Assembly (NCBI GenBank): GCA_020636435.1 | Contig: JACJXX010000002.1 | Location: 2,976,001 to 3,040,000 of the forward strand | Reading direction: 5' to 3' | Origin: Lewinellaceae bacterium | GTDB lineage: Bacteria; Bacteroidota; Bacteroidia; Chitinophagales; Saprospiraceae | Length of the DNA stretch: 64,000 nt | Shown here: in pieces, positions 36,321-46,239 of the stretch | How positions within the stretch are numbered: the stretch's first letter is position 1 | Layout: every line of letters starts with the position of its first letter | Notes under the pieces: generated by a model | The model's database searches: none | What the model saw: only the letters and a program-made list of their open reading frames with translations | Told to the model about the DNA's origin: nothing | Program-made: the position numbers and the translations under genes

Positions 36321-36328
36321 TAAATTTG
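36321..36328 (+). promoter_or_regulatory. Bacteroidota -7 box for the susCD operon
   Basis: TAAATTTG matches TAnnTTTG exactly, 46 bases before the susC ATG and after the terminator. This marks susC as the first gene of a new transcription unit. A -33 box is not clear. Confidence 0.6.
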
Positions 36329-36373
36329 TAAGGATAATTCGCTTTACACTTAGTTTAACGAAATTTCCTTTTT

Positions 36374-39300
36374 ATGAACTTCCGAAACTTACAAAAAACG
36401 TTTGGCTTGCTACTGCTCCTGTCGTTTTGGGCCGCCACTCCGGCTTTCGCCCAGAAGACGATCAGCGGAAGCGTTACCGACGCTGAAAACGGCGAGCCTT
36501 TGATCGGTGCGAATATCCTGGTCGTAGGCACAAGCATCGGCACCATTACAGATTTTGATGGCAATTACTCCTTGGACGTTTCAGCAGAAGCGACTGCTCT
36601 GGATTTTTCTTATACCGGTTACACCGGCCAGCGGGTGGAAATCGGCAGCCAGACGGTGATCGATGTCGAGCTTTCGGCGGGGCAGTTACTTGACGAAGTA
36701 GTGGTAGTGGGCTATGGTACGGTCAAGAAAAAAGACCTGACGGGTTCGGTCGCCACCTTATCCGGGGCCAAGCTGGACAAAATCCCGGTGGCCAGCGCAG
36801 CGGAGGCCCTGACCGGGCGCCTTCCGGGGGTCAATGTACTGACGACCGACGGCTCTCCCGACGCGGAGATCGTCATCAGAGTCCGGGGCGGCGGCTCGAT
36901 CACCCAGGACAACTCCCCGCTGTTCGTGGTAGATGGATTCATTGTGAACAGTATCCGGGATATTCCGCCAACGGACATAGAAAGCATCAGCGTACTGAAG
37001 GACGCCGCCGCCACGGCCATCTACGGCGCTCAGGCGTCGAACGGGGTGGTGGTTGTAACCACGAAAAGGCCCCTGGCTGGCAAGATCGTTGTTTCCTACA
37101 ATGGTTTCGGCCAGTTCAAGCAATTGCCTAAGGACAGGAGGTATGAGGTTTTGTCGCCTTACGAATTCGCCCTGGCCAACTACGAGTACGCCGCCGTTCG
37201 GTCGGAGGCCGACCTGAGGAATTTCGAGAAGTTCTTCGGCAAGTACGACGACCTGGAATTGTACAAAGAAAAAAGGCCTACCGACTGGCAGGAAGAATTG
37301 TTTGGCGACCCCCAATGGTCGCAGTACCACAACATCGGCTTGAGCGGAGGCACGGATATTACCAAAATAAGCCTGAGCCTGACCAACAACACGGACGAGG
37401 GCCTGCTGCTCGGCTCCGGCTACCGGAGAAATGTAGCCAACTTCAAGCTGAACCAAGCCATTGGCAGTAAACTCACCTTCGAAGCCATCGCGAGGATCAC
37501 CAATACCGTAGTGGATGGGGCCGGCACTTCCGGCAACGCCCAGATCAACATCAAGGACGCCGTCCAGACCCGGCCGGTAAACGGCATCGCCGACGAACTG
37601 GAGATCGACCCCAACAACGCCGACCCCAACGATGATTACGCCTCCTTTATCAAGAGCCTGGTGAGCCCGACTGAACTGGTGAAGCAGGACTGGAGAAAGC
37701 GGACCACCAACGATTATGTGTTGCAGGCGGCTTTAAACTACGCTGTGCTCGACAACCTGGACCTGAAGACCACCATTACGAGTTCCAATCGGTTCGATGA
37801 AAACCTGAGGTTCTACGGGCCCCTGACCAGCGAATCCTTCAACAACGGAGGCAGCCTGCCCCTTGGGCAAAAAACAGACCAGGAGCTATTCACCTACCGC
37901 TGGCTGAATACGGCGGCTTTCCGCTTTAAAAACCTGGGCGTTCACGAGCTGGACTTGCTGGCGGGCCATGAGATTTATTCCGATGGCGGCACTTCCCAAT
38001 TCGTGCGCGCTGAAGATTTCCGCCCGTCCATCACCCCGGAGGAATTATTTGCCAACATGACCTTCGGAAGAACGGACCGGCAAGAGACAGAGGAAAGAAC
38101 CAATTCCAACCGCCTCTCCTTTTTCGGCCGGGCCAATTACCAGCTGAGGGATCGCTACATGCTTACCCTTACTTTCCGGTCGGACGCCTCCAGCAAATTC
38201 GCCAAAGACAACCGGGTTGGGATTTTCCCTGCTGTCGCGGTAGGCTGGAGAATATCCGAGGAAGAATTTATGGCCAACTCCAGGTTCATCAACGACCTGA
38301 AGTTGCGGGCAAGCTACGGGGAGACCGGCAACGACCGGATCGACCCCACCGCCACGCAATTCCTGTTTGGCCCGTCGACCTCTCGCGGCCCCGGATTCGG
38401 CAATGTCGATAACGTATATTACACGCCTACCAGCTCCACCCTCTACAACCCCGACGTCAAATGGGAGACGACCATTAACCGGAACATCGGCCTGGACTTC
38501 GCCCTGCTCCAGGGGAAAATCTCGGGTGCCCTGGATTGGTACAAGAATACGACCCAGGATCTGCTGCTGCAGTCCGCCATCCCCTCCAACACGGGATTCA
38601 CCACCCAATGGAATAACATTGGAACCACTTCCAACCAGGGATTCGAAGTGGGCCTGACTGCCTTTCTGATTGACCGGCGGGACTTTTCGCTGGCCGCCAA
38701 CGTCAATTTTGGCATGAACAAAGCCAAAATCGAAAAACTGGACGGCACCAACGAGCGGTTCTTCCAATCCAACTGGGCCAGCACCGACCTCAAGGATCAG
38801 GATGATTTCTATTTGGAAGTGGGTGGGACGCTCGGCGACATCTATGGATATGTGACCGATGGATACTATGCCACCAGTGATTTTGCCGCTTATGATGAAG
38901 CTTCCAAAAGTTATATCCTCAATGAAGGCGTACCCGATGCCAGCGCAACGGTTGGCAATACGAACATCCGCCCGGGCTTCCTGAAACTAAAAGACCTGAA
39001 TGCCGACGGCATTATCAATAGCGAAGACCGGAGGGTGATTGGCAATACCCTGCCCAAGCACCAGGGCGGCTTTGGCTTTGATGCCCGCTGGAAAGGGTTC
39101 GACGCCTCTATCTTCTTCAACTGGTCGTACGGCAATGACGTGTACAACACCGGCAAAATCCAGTACAACCAGTTCCGCCGGATTACCTACGGCAACCTGC
39201 TGACCACGATGAGCTCCGACAACCGCTTCACCTATGTCGATGTGGACGGCTCCTACACCGGCACGCCCGGCGAAGTCATTACCGACCTGGGCCAACTGGC

Positions 39301-39640
39301 GCAATTGAACGCCGACAAAAATATCTGGTCGCACAACAGCTTTGGCGTCGCTCAGGCCACCATCCACTCCTGGGCGGTCGAGGACGGCTCCTTCCTGCGG
39401 CTCAACAACCTGAACATCGGGTACTCGCTGCCGGCCAGCCTCATTTCCAAAATCGGCTTGTCGCAGTTGCGGATTTACGCTACCGGCTACAACCTCAAGT
39501 TGTGGACGAACTATTCCGGTTACGACCCGGAAGTGAGCACGACCCGCAGTTCCAGTTATGCGGCCCTGACGCCCGGCGTAGACTATTCGTCCTTCCCGAG
39601 GAGCCGCGCCTATACCTTTGGAATAAACGTCACTTTTTAA
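36374..39640 (+). CDS. susC: SusC-like TonB-dependent transporter
   Basis: 1088 residues. Signal peptide to about 26 (ATPAFAQ), a carboxypeptidase-like domain (about 28-105, KTISGSVTDAENGEPLIGAN), the segment LLDEVVVVGYGTVKKKDLTG leading into the plug, and a 22-strand barrel ending RAYTFGINVTF. SusC family proteins import oligosaccharides across the outer membrane with TonB energy, together with the SusD lipoprotein that follows 26 bases later. With pectin lyases and esterases downstream, the likely cargo is oligogalacturonides or rhamnogalacturonan pieces. Confidence 0.96.
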   Translation: MNFRNLQKTFGLLLLLSFWAATPAFAQKTISGSVTDAENGEPLIGANILVVGTSIGTITDFDGNYSLDVSAEATALDFSYTGYTGQRVEIGSQTVIDVELSAGQLLDEVVVVGYGTVKKKDLTGSVATLSGAKLDKIPVASAAEALTGRLPGVNVLTTDGSPDAEIVIRVRGGGSITQDNSPLFVVDGFIVNSIRDIPPTDIESISVLKDAAATAIYGAQASNGVVVVTTKRPLAGKIVVSYNGFGQFKQLPKDRRYEVLSPYEFALANYEYAAVRSEADLRNFEKFFGKYDDLELYKEKRPTDWQEELFGDPQWSQYHNIGLSGGTDITKISLSLTNNTDEGLLLGSGYRRNVANFKLNQAIGSKLTFEAIARITNTVVDGAGTSGNAQINIKDAVQTRPVNGIADELEIDPNNADPNDDYASFIKSLVSPTELVKQDWRKRTTNDYVLQAALNYAVLDNLDLKTTITSSNRFDENLRFYGPLTSESFNNGGSLPLGQKTDQELFTYRWLNTAAFRFKNLGVHELDLLAGHEIYSDGGTSQFVRAEDFRPSITPEELFANMTFGRTDRQETEERTNSNRLSFFGRANYQLRDRYMLTLTFRSDASSKFAKDNRVGIFPAVAVGWRISEEEFMANSRFINDLKLRASYGETGNDRIDPTATQFLFGPSTSRGPGFGNVDNVYYTPTSSTLYNPDVKWETTINRNIGLDFALLQGKISGALDWYKNTTQDLLLQSAIPSNTGFTTQWNNIGTTSNQGFEVGLTAFLIDRRDFSLAANVNFGMNKAKIEKLDGTNERFFQSNWASTDLKDQDDFYLEVGGTLGDIYGYVTDGYYATSDFAAYDEASKSYILNEGVPDASATVGNTNIRPGFLKLKDLNADGIINSEDRRVIGNTLPKHQGGFGFDARWKGFDASIFFNWSYGNDVYNTGKIQYNQFRRITYGNLLTTMSSDNRFTYVDVDGSYTGTPGEVITDLGQLAQLNADKNIWSHNSFGVAQATIHSWAVEDGSFLRLNNLNIGYSLPASLISKIGLSQLRIYATGYNLKLWTNYSGYDPEVSTTRSSSYAALTPGVDYSSFPRSRAYTFGINVTF

Positions 39641-39666
39641 TTTGAACCTATCCTAAAGCAATAGTT

Positions 39667-41484
39667 ATGAAACTTAGAAATCTTATCATAGCCGGCTTGG
39701 TTTTGCTGCTCTCCGCCTGCAGCGATTTCCTGGAGCCCGACTCCATATCCACTTTTGACACCAACTATGTCTTCTCCAATGTCGACGATGCCAGAAAGGG
39801 CGTCAATGCCATCTACGTTCAATTTGGCGTGGACGGCTTCCGCTCGCGCCTGTCCAACAACATGACCGGCAACACCGACATCGAGCGCCAGAGCGGCTGG
39901 ACCAGTTCCAGCGACCGCTACCAGATCTGGGACCTCAACGCCCTGGAGAGCAACGGCGACCTGCGCCAGATGTGGAATGCTGCCTATAACGCCATCCGGG
40001 ACGCCAATATCGCCATTGACGGCATTCTGGCAAGCGGCACTTTAGAAACCGGCGATGCGGCAACCGTCCGGACCATGTCCCACCTGCTGGGCGAAGCCTA
40101 CACGCTGCGCGCCTACTGGTACAGCATGCTGACCTACTACTTCGGCGACGTGCCCAACGTGCGCGAAGCGCCTAAGGCCGGCAACGATTTCTTCCTCCCC
40201 AGGGAAAACCGGAACGTCATCCTCTCTCAGGTCATCCAGGACATGATCGACATCGAGGGCAAGATGCTCTGGGCGGAGGAATTGCCCTACGGCATCGAAC
40301 AGGTAAACCGGGAATACACCCTGGGCTTGATCGCCCGCATCGCCCTGCAGCGCGGCGGCTACTACCTGACACCCGACCTGAACATGGCCAGAGACGCAGA
40401 TTACCTGGAGTATTATCAAATCGCCCGGGAATACACACAAAAGCTGATCGACCTGAAAGACCGGCCGCTGCCTGCTAACTTCCGGCAAATTTTCCTGAAC
40501 CAGTGCAAGTTCATTAGCCCCCTGAACGAGGAAATCCTCTTCGAAGTGCCCTTTGCCATCGGCAACGGCGATGTGGGCTGGAACATCGGCATCGACGTAG
40601 AAGGAGGCGCTACGGCCACCCACGACTACGGGTCGGGCAACAACTATATGAGCATTCCTCCCTCTTACTACTTCTCCTTCGATACGGCCGACATCCGCCG
40701 GGATGTCACCTGCGGGCTTTACAAGATCAATACCGATTTCGTCCAGGAATTTGTCGACGGCTCGGCCAGCAATATTTCCCAGGGCAAGTGGAGCCGCCAC
40801 TTCCTGGACAACCCTCCGGGCCCTTCTTCCGCCAAAGGCACCGGCATCAACTGGCCGATGATGCGCTACGCCGACGTGCTGCTGATGTTTGCCGAAGCGG
40901 AGAACGAACTGAACGGCCCCACCGGCCTGGCGCAGGATGCCCTGAGAAGAGTGCGGCAGCGGGCCTTCCCTCCTGCTCAATGGGCGGAAAAAGTGGATGG
41001 CTACATTTCTGCCGTATCGGCCGGCAAGCAGAATTTCTTTGAGGCCATTGTCGATGAGCGGGCCTGGGAATTCGGCGGGGAGATGATCCGCAAGTACGAG
41101 CTGATCCGCTGGAACATCTATTCCGAAAAGATGGCCGAAACAGTGGAAACCCTGAAGGCTATGGCGGATGCGGCCTTCACCGGCTCCGGCCAGTATTCCA
41201 ACCTGCCCGACTACATGTACTGGAAGCGGGATGAAAGCGGCCAGTTCACCGTGTTGAACCCCAACCGCAAGCTGGCGGCGCCGCCGGATGAAACCTGGAA
41301 CCGGGAGCCCTTCCTGCTCAGCCTGCACGATGACGTCAATACTTATAGCCCATGGATCACCCGGGACTGGGCCAACTACATCAACGGCCCGAAGCCGGGC
41401 GTGGTGCGGTATATTTTTCCCATCCCGGCCGAGGCCATTACCAATAGCCAGGGAACCCTGAGCAACGACGGCTATATGTTCTAG
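39667..41484 (+). CDS. susD: SusD/RagB-family surface glycan-binding lipoprotein
   Basis: 605 residues. Lipobox at Cys18 (LLLSAC). SusD hallmarks are the N-terminal DFLEPDS, the tetratricopeptide-like helices with LLGEAYTLRAYWYSMLTYYFGDVP, and the C-terminal region NWPMMRYADVLLMFAEAENE. It sits over the SusC barrel and hands oligosaccharides to it. Its order right after susC is diagnostic. Ligand specificity is inferred from the neighbouring pectinases only. Confidence 0.95.
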   Translation: MKLRNLIIAGLVLLLSACSDFLEPDSISTFDTNYVFSNVDDARKGVNAIYVQFGVDGFRSRLSNNMTGNTDIERQSGWTSSSDRYQIWDLNALESNGDLRQMWNAAYNAIRDANIAIDGILASGTLETGDAATVRTMSHLLGEAYTLRAYWYSMLTYYFGDVPNVREAPKAGNDFFLPRENRNVILSQVIQDMIDIEGKMLWAEELPYGIEQVNREYTLGLIARIALQRGGYYLTPDLNMARDADYLEYYQIAREYTQKLIDLKDRPLPANFRQIFLNQCKFISPLNEEILFEVPFAIGNGDVGWNIGIDVEGGATATHDYGSGNNYMSIPPSYYFSFDTADIRRDVTCGLYKINTDFVQEFVDGSASNISQGKWSRHFLDNPPGPSSAKGTGINWPMMRYADVLLMFAEAENELNGPTGLAQDALRRVRQRAFPPAQWAEKVDGYISAVSAGKQNFFEAIVDERAWEFGGEMIRKYELIRWNIYSEKMAETVETLKAMADAAFTGSGQYSNLPDYMYWKRDESGQFTVLNPNRKLAAPPDETWNREPFLLSLHDDVNTYSPWITRDWANYINGPKPGVVRYIFPIPAEAITNSQGTLSNDGYMF

Positions 41485-41633
41485 GTTTGTTTTTGCCACA
41501 AATCCGCCTGCCCAATCGGGGCTTTCAGGCGGTTTTGTGGCAAACCCCGGCCACCCCATCCGGCGAAAACAGGCAGGGCCTGCCAGCGCCGGACGCGGTT
41601 CGGGCATTTCTTAAAATCTGAAATTTTGAAACT

Positions 41634-43304
41634 ATGAAAATCCTTAATTTTAATATATACGGGCTTTTCCTGGCCCTGATCGCGGGCATCCTCCTGATGT
41701 CTGGCTGCAAGGATGAAACAACCTATGCCAAGACCCGCCTATTCCGGCCGGTTCTCAACGAAGAGCTGATGGCGGAGCTCAACACCATTATCGTGAATAT
41801 GGGCAACATCAGGGAGGCAACTTCTTACACCATCGAGGTCAGTAGAGATACCTTTACAACCATCGATTATACCATCGAGACAGATACGAGCTATGTGGTT
41901 ATCAACGAAGAGCTGCTGAACGGCGACCCCTTGCTGTGGAACACCCTTTACCAGGTGCGGGCCACCGCCCATGCCGCCAGCCCGGAGTTTGACAGCAAGG
42001 TTTCTGACCTGGGCAATGTGCGGACCGAACGCTTCCCTTCCATCCTGAACATTCCGGGCGTCAACGACGTCATCGACGTGGCGGCAAGAGTGACCTGGCA
42101 GGTTCTCGGAGCGCCGGTTACCAAAATCCGGACCTTTGCACCGGACGACCTCAAGCTGACCTCCCCGATCGCCGAGTACGATGTGAGTGAAGAAGATCAG
42201 GTTGCCGGCGAAACCATCGTTGCCGGGCTGGAGCCCGAGACAGCTTATCAGATCGCCATTTACAGCGGCGCCTCCGGCGAGGCCCTGCGCGGCTGGGAAA
42301 ACTACGTGACCCTGGAAAAAGGCGTGGACCCGAACGACGCGAACGTGATTGACCTGACGGGCAGCGAAGACCCCGACGCAGTTGGCGCCGCCGTGATGGC
42401 CGCCGCCGACGGCAACATCATCCTGTTGAAAAAGGGCGTGCTCTACAATTTCCCTGCCGAAAACCTGACCAAGTCCATCACCATACGGGGGGCTTATGGT
42501 TTTGGAGCACAGAAGGCCATCCTTTTCACGACCGGCAACTGGAATATTGAAAATGGCGCTACCATCAACCATATCCGTTTTATCGACCTGGAATTGAGGG
42601 GCGAAGACATTGGCGGAGATTATGTCTTCAATCCCAATAACGACATGACGACTACCGTGGACGAGCTGACCTTCGACAATTGCATCGTCAACAATTTCCG
42701 GGGCATCATCCGGGTCAGGACTTCGGTGTACATCAAAAATTACACTATTAATAATTGCATCGTCCACCATATCGGTGGCTATGGCATTTTCACTGCCGAT
42801 ACAGACGGAGATGGCGGCGCTGCCATCGACAATATCACATTGTCGAACAGCACCTTCAGCAAGGTCAATACCTTCATGCAGTCCCGGCAGAACAGCCAGT
42901 CGCTGGTCATTGACGCCTGTACGCTCAATGAGGAGACGGTTACCGGCGGCCGCCTTTTCCGCTGGAGAGGAGGCGAGGGGTTCAATAATGTGATCAACGG
43001 CATCAGCATCACCAATTCGGTCTGGGGCCATGGCTGGGATGAAGGCGAAACCGGAGCCTATGATTTTCGCGGTAAAGCAGAAGGCCTGGACAATACCTCT
43101 TTCACCGTTGTCAATACCTACGCAACCGCCGACTTTTCCTTTACCCCGGATTATGAGATACCTGGTTTCCCGGCATTAAATTACAGCGGCACGGCCGCCG
43201 ACCTGTGGGTAGACCCTTATGAGGGCCTGAACTTCAATTTCAAGGATTCTGGCTTTGCGGGCAAGTACGATTCGGGCGACCCGCGTTGGAGGGCCAAGTT
43301 GTAG
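41634..43304 (+). CDS. Beta-helix lipoprotein of DUF4957/DUF5123 type
   Basis: 556 residues, lipobox at Cys25 (LLMSGC). An N-terminal fibronectin type III-like region (about 30-225) carries Thr/Val-rich strands and VAGLEPETAYQIAIYSG. The rest is a right-handed parallel beta-helix with repeated wording such as IDNITLSNSTFSKVNTF. This layout is known from DUF4957/DUF5123 proteins encoded right after SusD in pectin loci. It probably binds galacturonan at the cell surface, in the place of SusE/SusF. No catalytic residues of pectinases are evident. Binding is inferred. Confidence 0.75.
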   Translation: MKILNFNIYGLFLALIAGILLMSGCKDETTYAKTRLFRPVLNEELMAELNTIIVNMGNIREATSYTIEVSRDTFTTIDYTIETDTSYVVINEELLNGDPLLWNTLYQVRATAHAASPEFDSKVSDLGNVRTERFPSILNIPGVNDVIDVAARVTWQVLGAPVTKIRTFAPDDLKLTSPIAEYDVSEEDQVAGETIVAGLEPETAYQIAIYSGASGEALRGWENYVTLEKGVDPNDANVIDLTGSEDPDAVGAAVMAAADGNIILLKKGVLYNFPAENLTKSITIRGAYGFGAQKAILFTTGNWNIENGATINHIRFIDLELRGEDIGGDYVFNPNNDMTTTVDELTFDNCIVNNFRGIIRVRTSVYIKNYTINNCIVHHIGGYGIFTADTDGDGGAAIDNITLSNSTFSKVNTFMQSRQNSQSLVIDACTLNEETVTGGRLFRWRGGEGFNNVINGISITNSVWGHGWDEGETGAYDFRGKAEGLDNTSFTVVNTYATADFSFTPDYEIPGFPALNYSGTAADLWVDPYEGLNFNFKDSGFAGKYDSGDPRWRAKL

Positions 43305-43312
43305 TTTGAATG

Positions 43313-43642
43313 GAACGCGGATGACGGGGATTTGGCGGATTATCGCGGATTGGCGAGCAAAGGGCTATCTGCATGGCTAGAGGGGAGATGGAACGCGGAT
43401 GGCGCGGATTTGGCGGATTGGCGCGGATCGGGGAGCAATGGGCTATCTGCATTGCTGGAGGGGAGATGGAACGCGGATGACGCGGATTTGGCGGATTATC
43501 GCGGATTGGCGAGCAAAGGGCTATCTGCATTGCTAGAGGGGAGATGGAACGCGGATGGCGCGGATTTGGCGGATTATCGCGGATTGGCGAGCAAAGGGCT
43601 ATCTGTGGAAATTCGCTGCATCTGCTGCCATCCGCGTTCCAT
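43313..43642. repeat. 78-bp tandem repeat, about 3.7 copies, with inverted end
   Basis: Units start at 43313, 43391, 43469 and 43547, exactly 78 bp apart, each opening with GAACGCGGATG. The last copy fades at about 43605. The block closes with the reverse complement of the unit start at 43627-43642, giving an inverted end. Because 78 is a multiple of three, one frame stays open through all copies, but there is no sign that it is a gene. It fills the gap between the beta-helix lipoprotein and the PL1 gene. Confidence 0.9.
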
Positions 43643-43675
43643 AAAATGACTATTTTTTAAAATAATGGATACAAA

Positions 43676-45154
43676 ATGAACCACACCAAACAACTGCTTT
43701 CCCTGGCCGGGCTTTTTCTAATTGCCTTCTTTTCCCGCTGCAGCGATTCCATCCCTATGCCGGAACCCATGGATGAGGGCGATAAACCCGTACAGGTGGT
43801 AGAAGACGCGCTGGCCTTTCCGGGCGCTGAGGGCTTTGGAAGGGACGCCACCGGGGGGCGGGGTGGTAAAGTCCTCTACGTCACCAACCTGAATGATGCC
43901 GGCCCCGGCAGTTTTCGGGCGGCAGTCGATACCCCTGGGCCGAGGTATGTACTCTTCCAGGTATCGGGCAACATAGAGCTGGAATCTAATCTGGACATCC
44001 GGTTCGGAGACATCACAATCGCCGGGCAGACCGCGCCGGGCGATGGAATTTGCATCAAAGACTACCCGGTGAGGATCAACGCCGATAATGTTATTATCCG
44101 GTTCATGCGCTTTCGCCTGGGCGACGAAGCACGGCAGGAAGCGGATGGCCTGGAGGGGAGATTCCACAAAAACATCATCATCGACCATTGCTCCGTGAGT
44201 TGGTCTGTCGATGAATGCCTTACTTTATACGCCAATGAAAACACCACAGTACAATGGTCTATCGTTGCCGAAAGCCTGGATAACTCGGTGCACAGCAAGG
44301 GCCCTCACGGCTACGGTGGTATCTGGGGGGGCAAAAATGCCTCCTTCCACCACAATCTTCTGGCCCACCATCAAAGCAGAAACCCTCGCCTGGGGGAAGC
44401 TGCCGGCGATGCTTTCGCGCTTACCGACCTCACGGACCTGCGCAACAACGTCATTTACAACTGGGGAAACAACAGCTGCTACGGCGGAGAAGCCATGAAC
44501 GTCAACATCGTCAACTGCTACTATAAACCCGGGCCGGCGACGCCTTCCTCCAAAAGAGAGCGCATCATCTCGATCGACAAAAACAAGGATGCCGGCACGG
44601 CTGTCTATGACATCTGGGGGAAATTTTACATCGATGGAAATTATGTAGACGGCAGTACCCAGGCAACCGATGACAACTGGACTTATGGCGTGTACAACCA
44701 ATTCCATTCGAGCTACGGAACCGTATCAGCCGCCGACAAAGCAGCCATGAGAATGGCTCAGGAACATCCCATCAACGGGAATGTAACCACCCATTCTGCT
44801 CAGGTAGCTTACGAAAAGGTAATGGAGATCGGCGGCACCTCTCTGCAAAGAGACCCGTTCGACGAGCGCGTCATTGAAACCGTCCGCAACGGGACTTTTT
44901 CCTTTCCCGGCTCAGATGGCGGCGCCAATGGGATCATCGATTCGCAAAATGATGTCGGGGGCTGGCCCGAGCTGAATACCACTACTCCCCCACTTGATTC
45001 TTCCGATGATGGCATGCCCGACGAATGGAAAACAGCCAACAAACTGGACCCCAACGAGAAGCAAGCCAACGGCAACGACCTGAGCACCGCCTACGATAAT
45101 GTGGAGGTGTACATCAACAGCCTGGTGAAGGAGATTGTGGAGAGGCAGAGGTGA
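43676..45154 (+). CDS. PL1-family pectate lyase
   Basis: 492 residues with a hydrophobic signal and a weak lipobox (FFSRC, Cys22). The PL1 beta-helix starts at FPGAEGFGRDATGGRGG and includes the family blocks FQVSGNIEL, ITIAGQTAPGDG, VIIRFMRFRLGD and IIIDHCSVSWSVDE, with the Ca-binding aspartates in the last two. LLAHHQSRNPRLG holds the expected catalytic arginine region. It would cleave de-esterified homogalacturonan by beta-elimination. The C-terminal DDGMPDEWKTANKLDPNE is a calcium-binding-type linker seen in secreted Bacteroidota enzymes. A truncated second copy of this type lies at 55793. Confidence 0.93.
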   Translation: MNHTKQLLSLAGLFLIAFFSRCSDSIPMPEPMDEGDKPVQVVEDALAFPGAEGFGRDATGGRGGKVLYVTNLNDAGPGSFRAAVDTPGPRYVLFQVSGNIELESNLDIRFGDITIAGQTAPGDGICIKDYPVRINADNVIIRFMRFRLGDEARQEADGLEGRFHKNIIIDHCSVSWSVDECLTLYANENTTVQWSIVAESLDNSVHSKGPHGYGGIWGGKNASFHHNLLAHHQSRNPRLGEAAGDAFALTDLTDLRNNVIYNWGNNSCYGGEAMNVNIVNCYYKPGPATPSSKRERIISIDKNKDAGTAVYDIWGKFYIDGNYVDGSTQATDDNWTYGVYNQFHSSYGTVSAADKAAMRMAQEHPINGNVTTHSAQVAYEKVMEIGGTSLQRDPFDERVIETVRNGTFSFPGSDGGANGIIDSQNDVGGWPELNTTTPPLDSSDDGMPDEWKTANKLDPNEKQANGNDLSTAYDNVEVYINSLVKEIVERQR

Positions 45155-45223
45155 GGGACTGTTCAAAGTTCTGTGTCCGAAGTTCAATGTAACCCATGTC
45201 ACTACACGCAAAAGACAAAAAAC

Positions 45224-46183
45224 ATGGCTAAACTTATAAAAACGCTTCTGGCATTTCCCCTTTTTCTACTCCTGTGCCTCCCCTTCGCCCACGCCCAATA
45301 CGCCACCGAAATGACGGTTGCCCTGGACGGGAGCGGAGATTTCACGAGCATACAAGCTGCCATCGACGCCACCAAGGCGTTTCCCGACAAGCCAATCACC
45401 ATCTTCATCAAAAACGGCGTGTACCGGGAAAAGGTAAAGGTATACGCCTGGAATACCCACCTTACTTTAAAGGGGGAAGAAAAGGAAAAAACCATCATTG
45501 CCTACGACGACCACTTCGACAAGATCAACCGGGGGCGCAACAGCACTTTCCACACCCCCACGTTGCTGGTGCAGGGCAATGACTTTAAAGCTGAGAACCT
45601 CACAGTCGAGAACACGGCCGGCCCGGTAGGACAGGCCGTCGCCCTGGCCGTGGAAGCGGATCGCTGTGCCTTTATCAATTGCGGCATCAAAGGGCACCAG
45701 GACACCTTGTATGCAGCCGGCGAAGGCGGCCGGCAGTACTTCCGGGATTGCTACATTGAGGGTACTACCGATTTTATTTTCGGCGCTGCCACCGCCTTTT
45801 TTGAAGCATGCACGATTCATTCCAAGGCCGATTCTTACATCACCGCCGCCTCTACGCCGGAAGGCATTGATGATGGTTTTGTGTTCCGGCATTGCACCCT
45901 CACTGCCGATGAAGGGGTGAAAAAGGTTTACCTCGGCCGCCCCTGGCGGTCCTATGCCAAAACGGTGTTCCTGGAATGCGAAATGGGCAGCCACATCGTA
46001 CCTGAAGGCTGGCAGAAGTGGAACGCCCCGGAGGATGGGCACACCACCTTTTACGCTGAATACCGGTCGCAAGGGCCGGGCGCAGCGCCGGGGAAGCGGG
46101 TGAGTTGGTCGCACCAGCTCAGCCGGAAAGAAGCCAGGCAATATACCCTTCAGAAGGTTTTGAGGGGTTGGAGCCCTGAGTAG
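45224..46183 (+). CDS. CE8 pectin methylesterase
   Basis: 319 residues from the ATG at 45224, which gives a good signal peptide (LLLCLPFAHAQ); the frame is open to 45173. The CE8 set is complete: GPVGQAVAL (Gln), GHQDTLY (Asp), EGTTDFIFG (Asp nucleophile) and LGRPWRSY (Arg). It removes methyl esters from homogalacturonan in the periplasm so that PL1, PL10 and GH28 can act. It differs from the CE8 half of the 32400 fusion in lacking the esterase domain. It lies 69 bases after the PL1 gene and just before a palindromic element. Confidence 0.94.
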   Translation: MAKLIKTLLAFPLFLLLCLPFAHAQYATEMTVALDGSGDFTSIQAAIDATKAFPDKPITIFIKNGVYREKVKVYAWNTHLTLKGEEKEKTIIAYDDHFDKINRGRNSTFHTPTLLVQGNDFKAENLTVENTAGPVGQAVALAVEADRCAFINCGIKGHQDTLYAAGEGGRQYFRDCYIEGTTDFIFGAATAFFEACTIHSKADSYITAASTPEGIDDGFVFRHCTLTADEGVKKVYLGRPWRSYAKTVFLECEMGSHIVPEGWQKWNAPEDGHTTFYAEYRSQGPGAAPGKRVSWSHQLSRKEARQYTLQKVLRGWSPE

Positions 46184-46239
46184 CCAGGCTGATTTGCTTA
46201 TTTACAGCCAGGGCAATTGCATTGAGAATGACCCCCAAA

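Noticed and set aside
40042..41607. 521-codon open frame antisense to susD
   Set aside because: It mirrors a clear SusD protein; long antisense frames are expected in GC-rich coding DNA. The same holds for long antisense frames at 15235-16752, 2145-3320, 41739-43031 and 48067-49107.
43332..43649. 105-codon frame through the 78-bp tandem repeat
   Set aside because: It stays open only because the repeat period is a multiple of three; there is no start signal or family resemblance.
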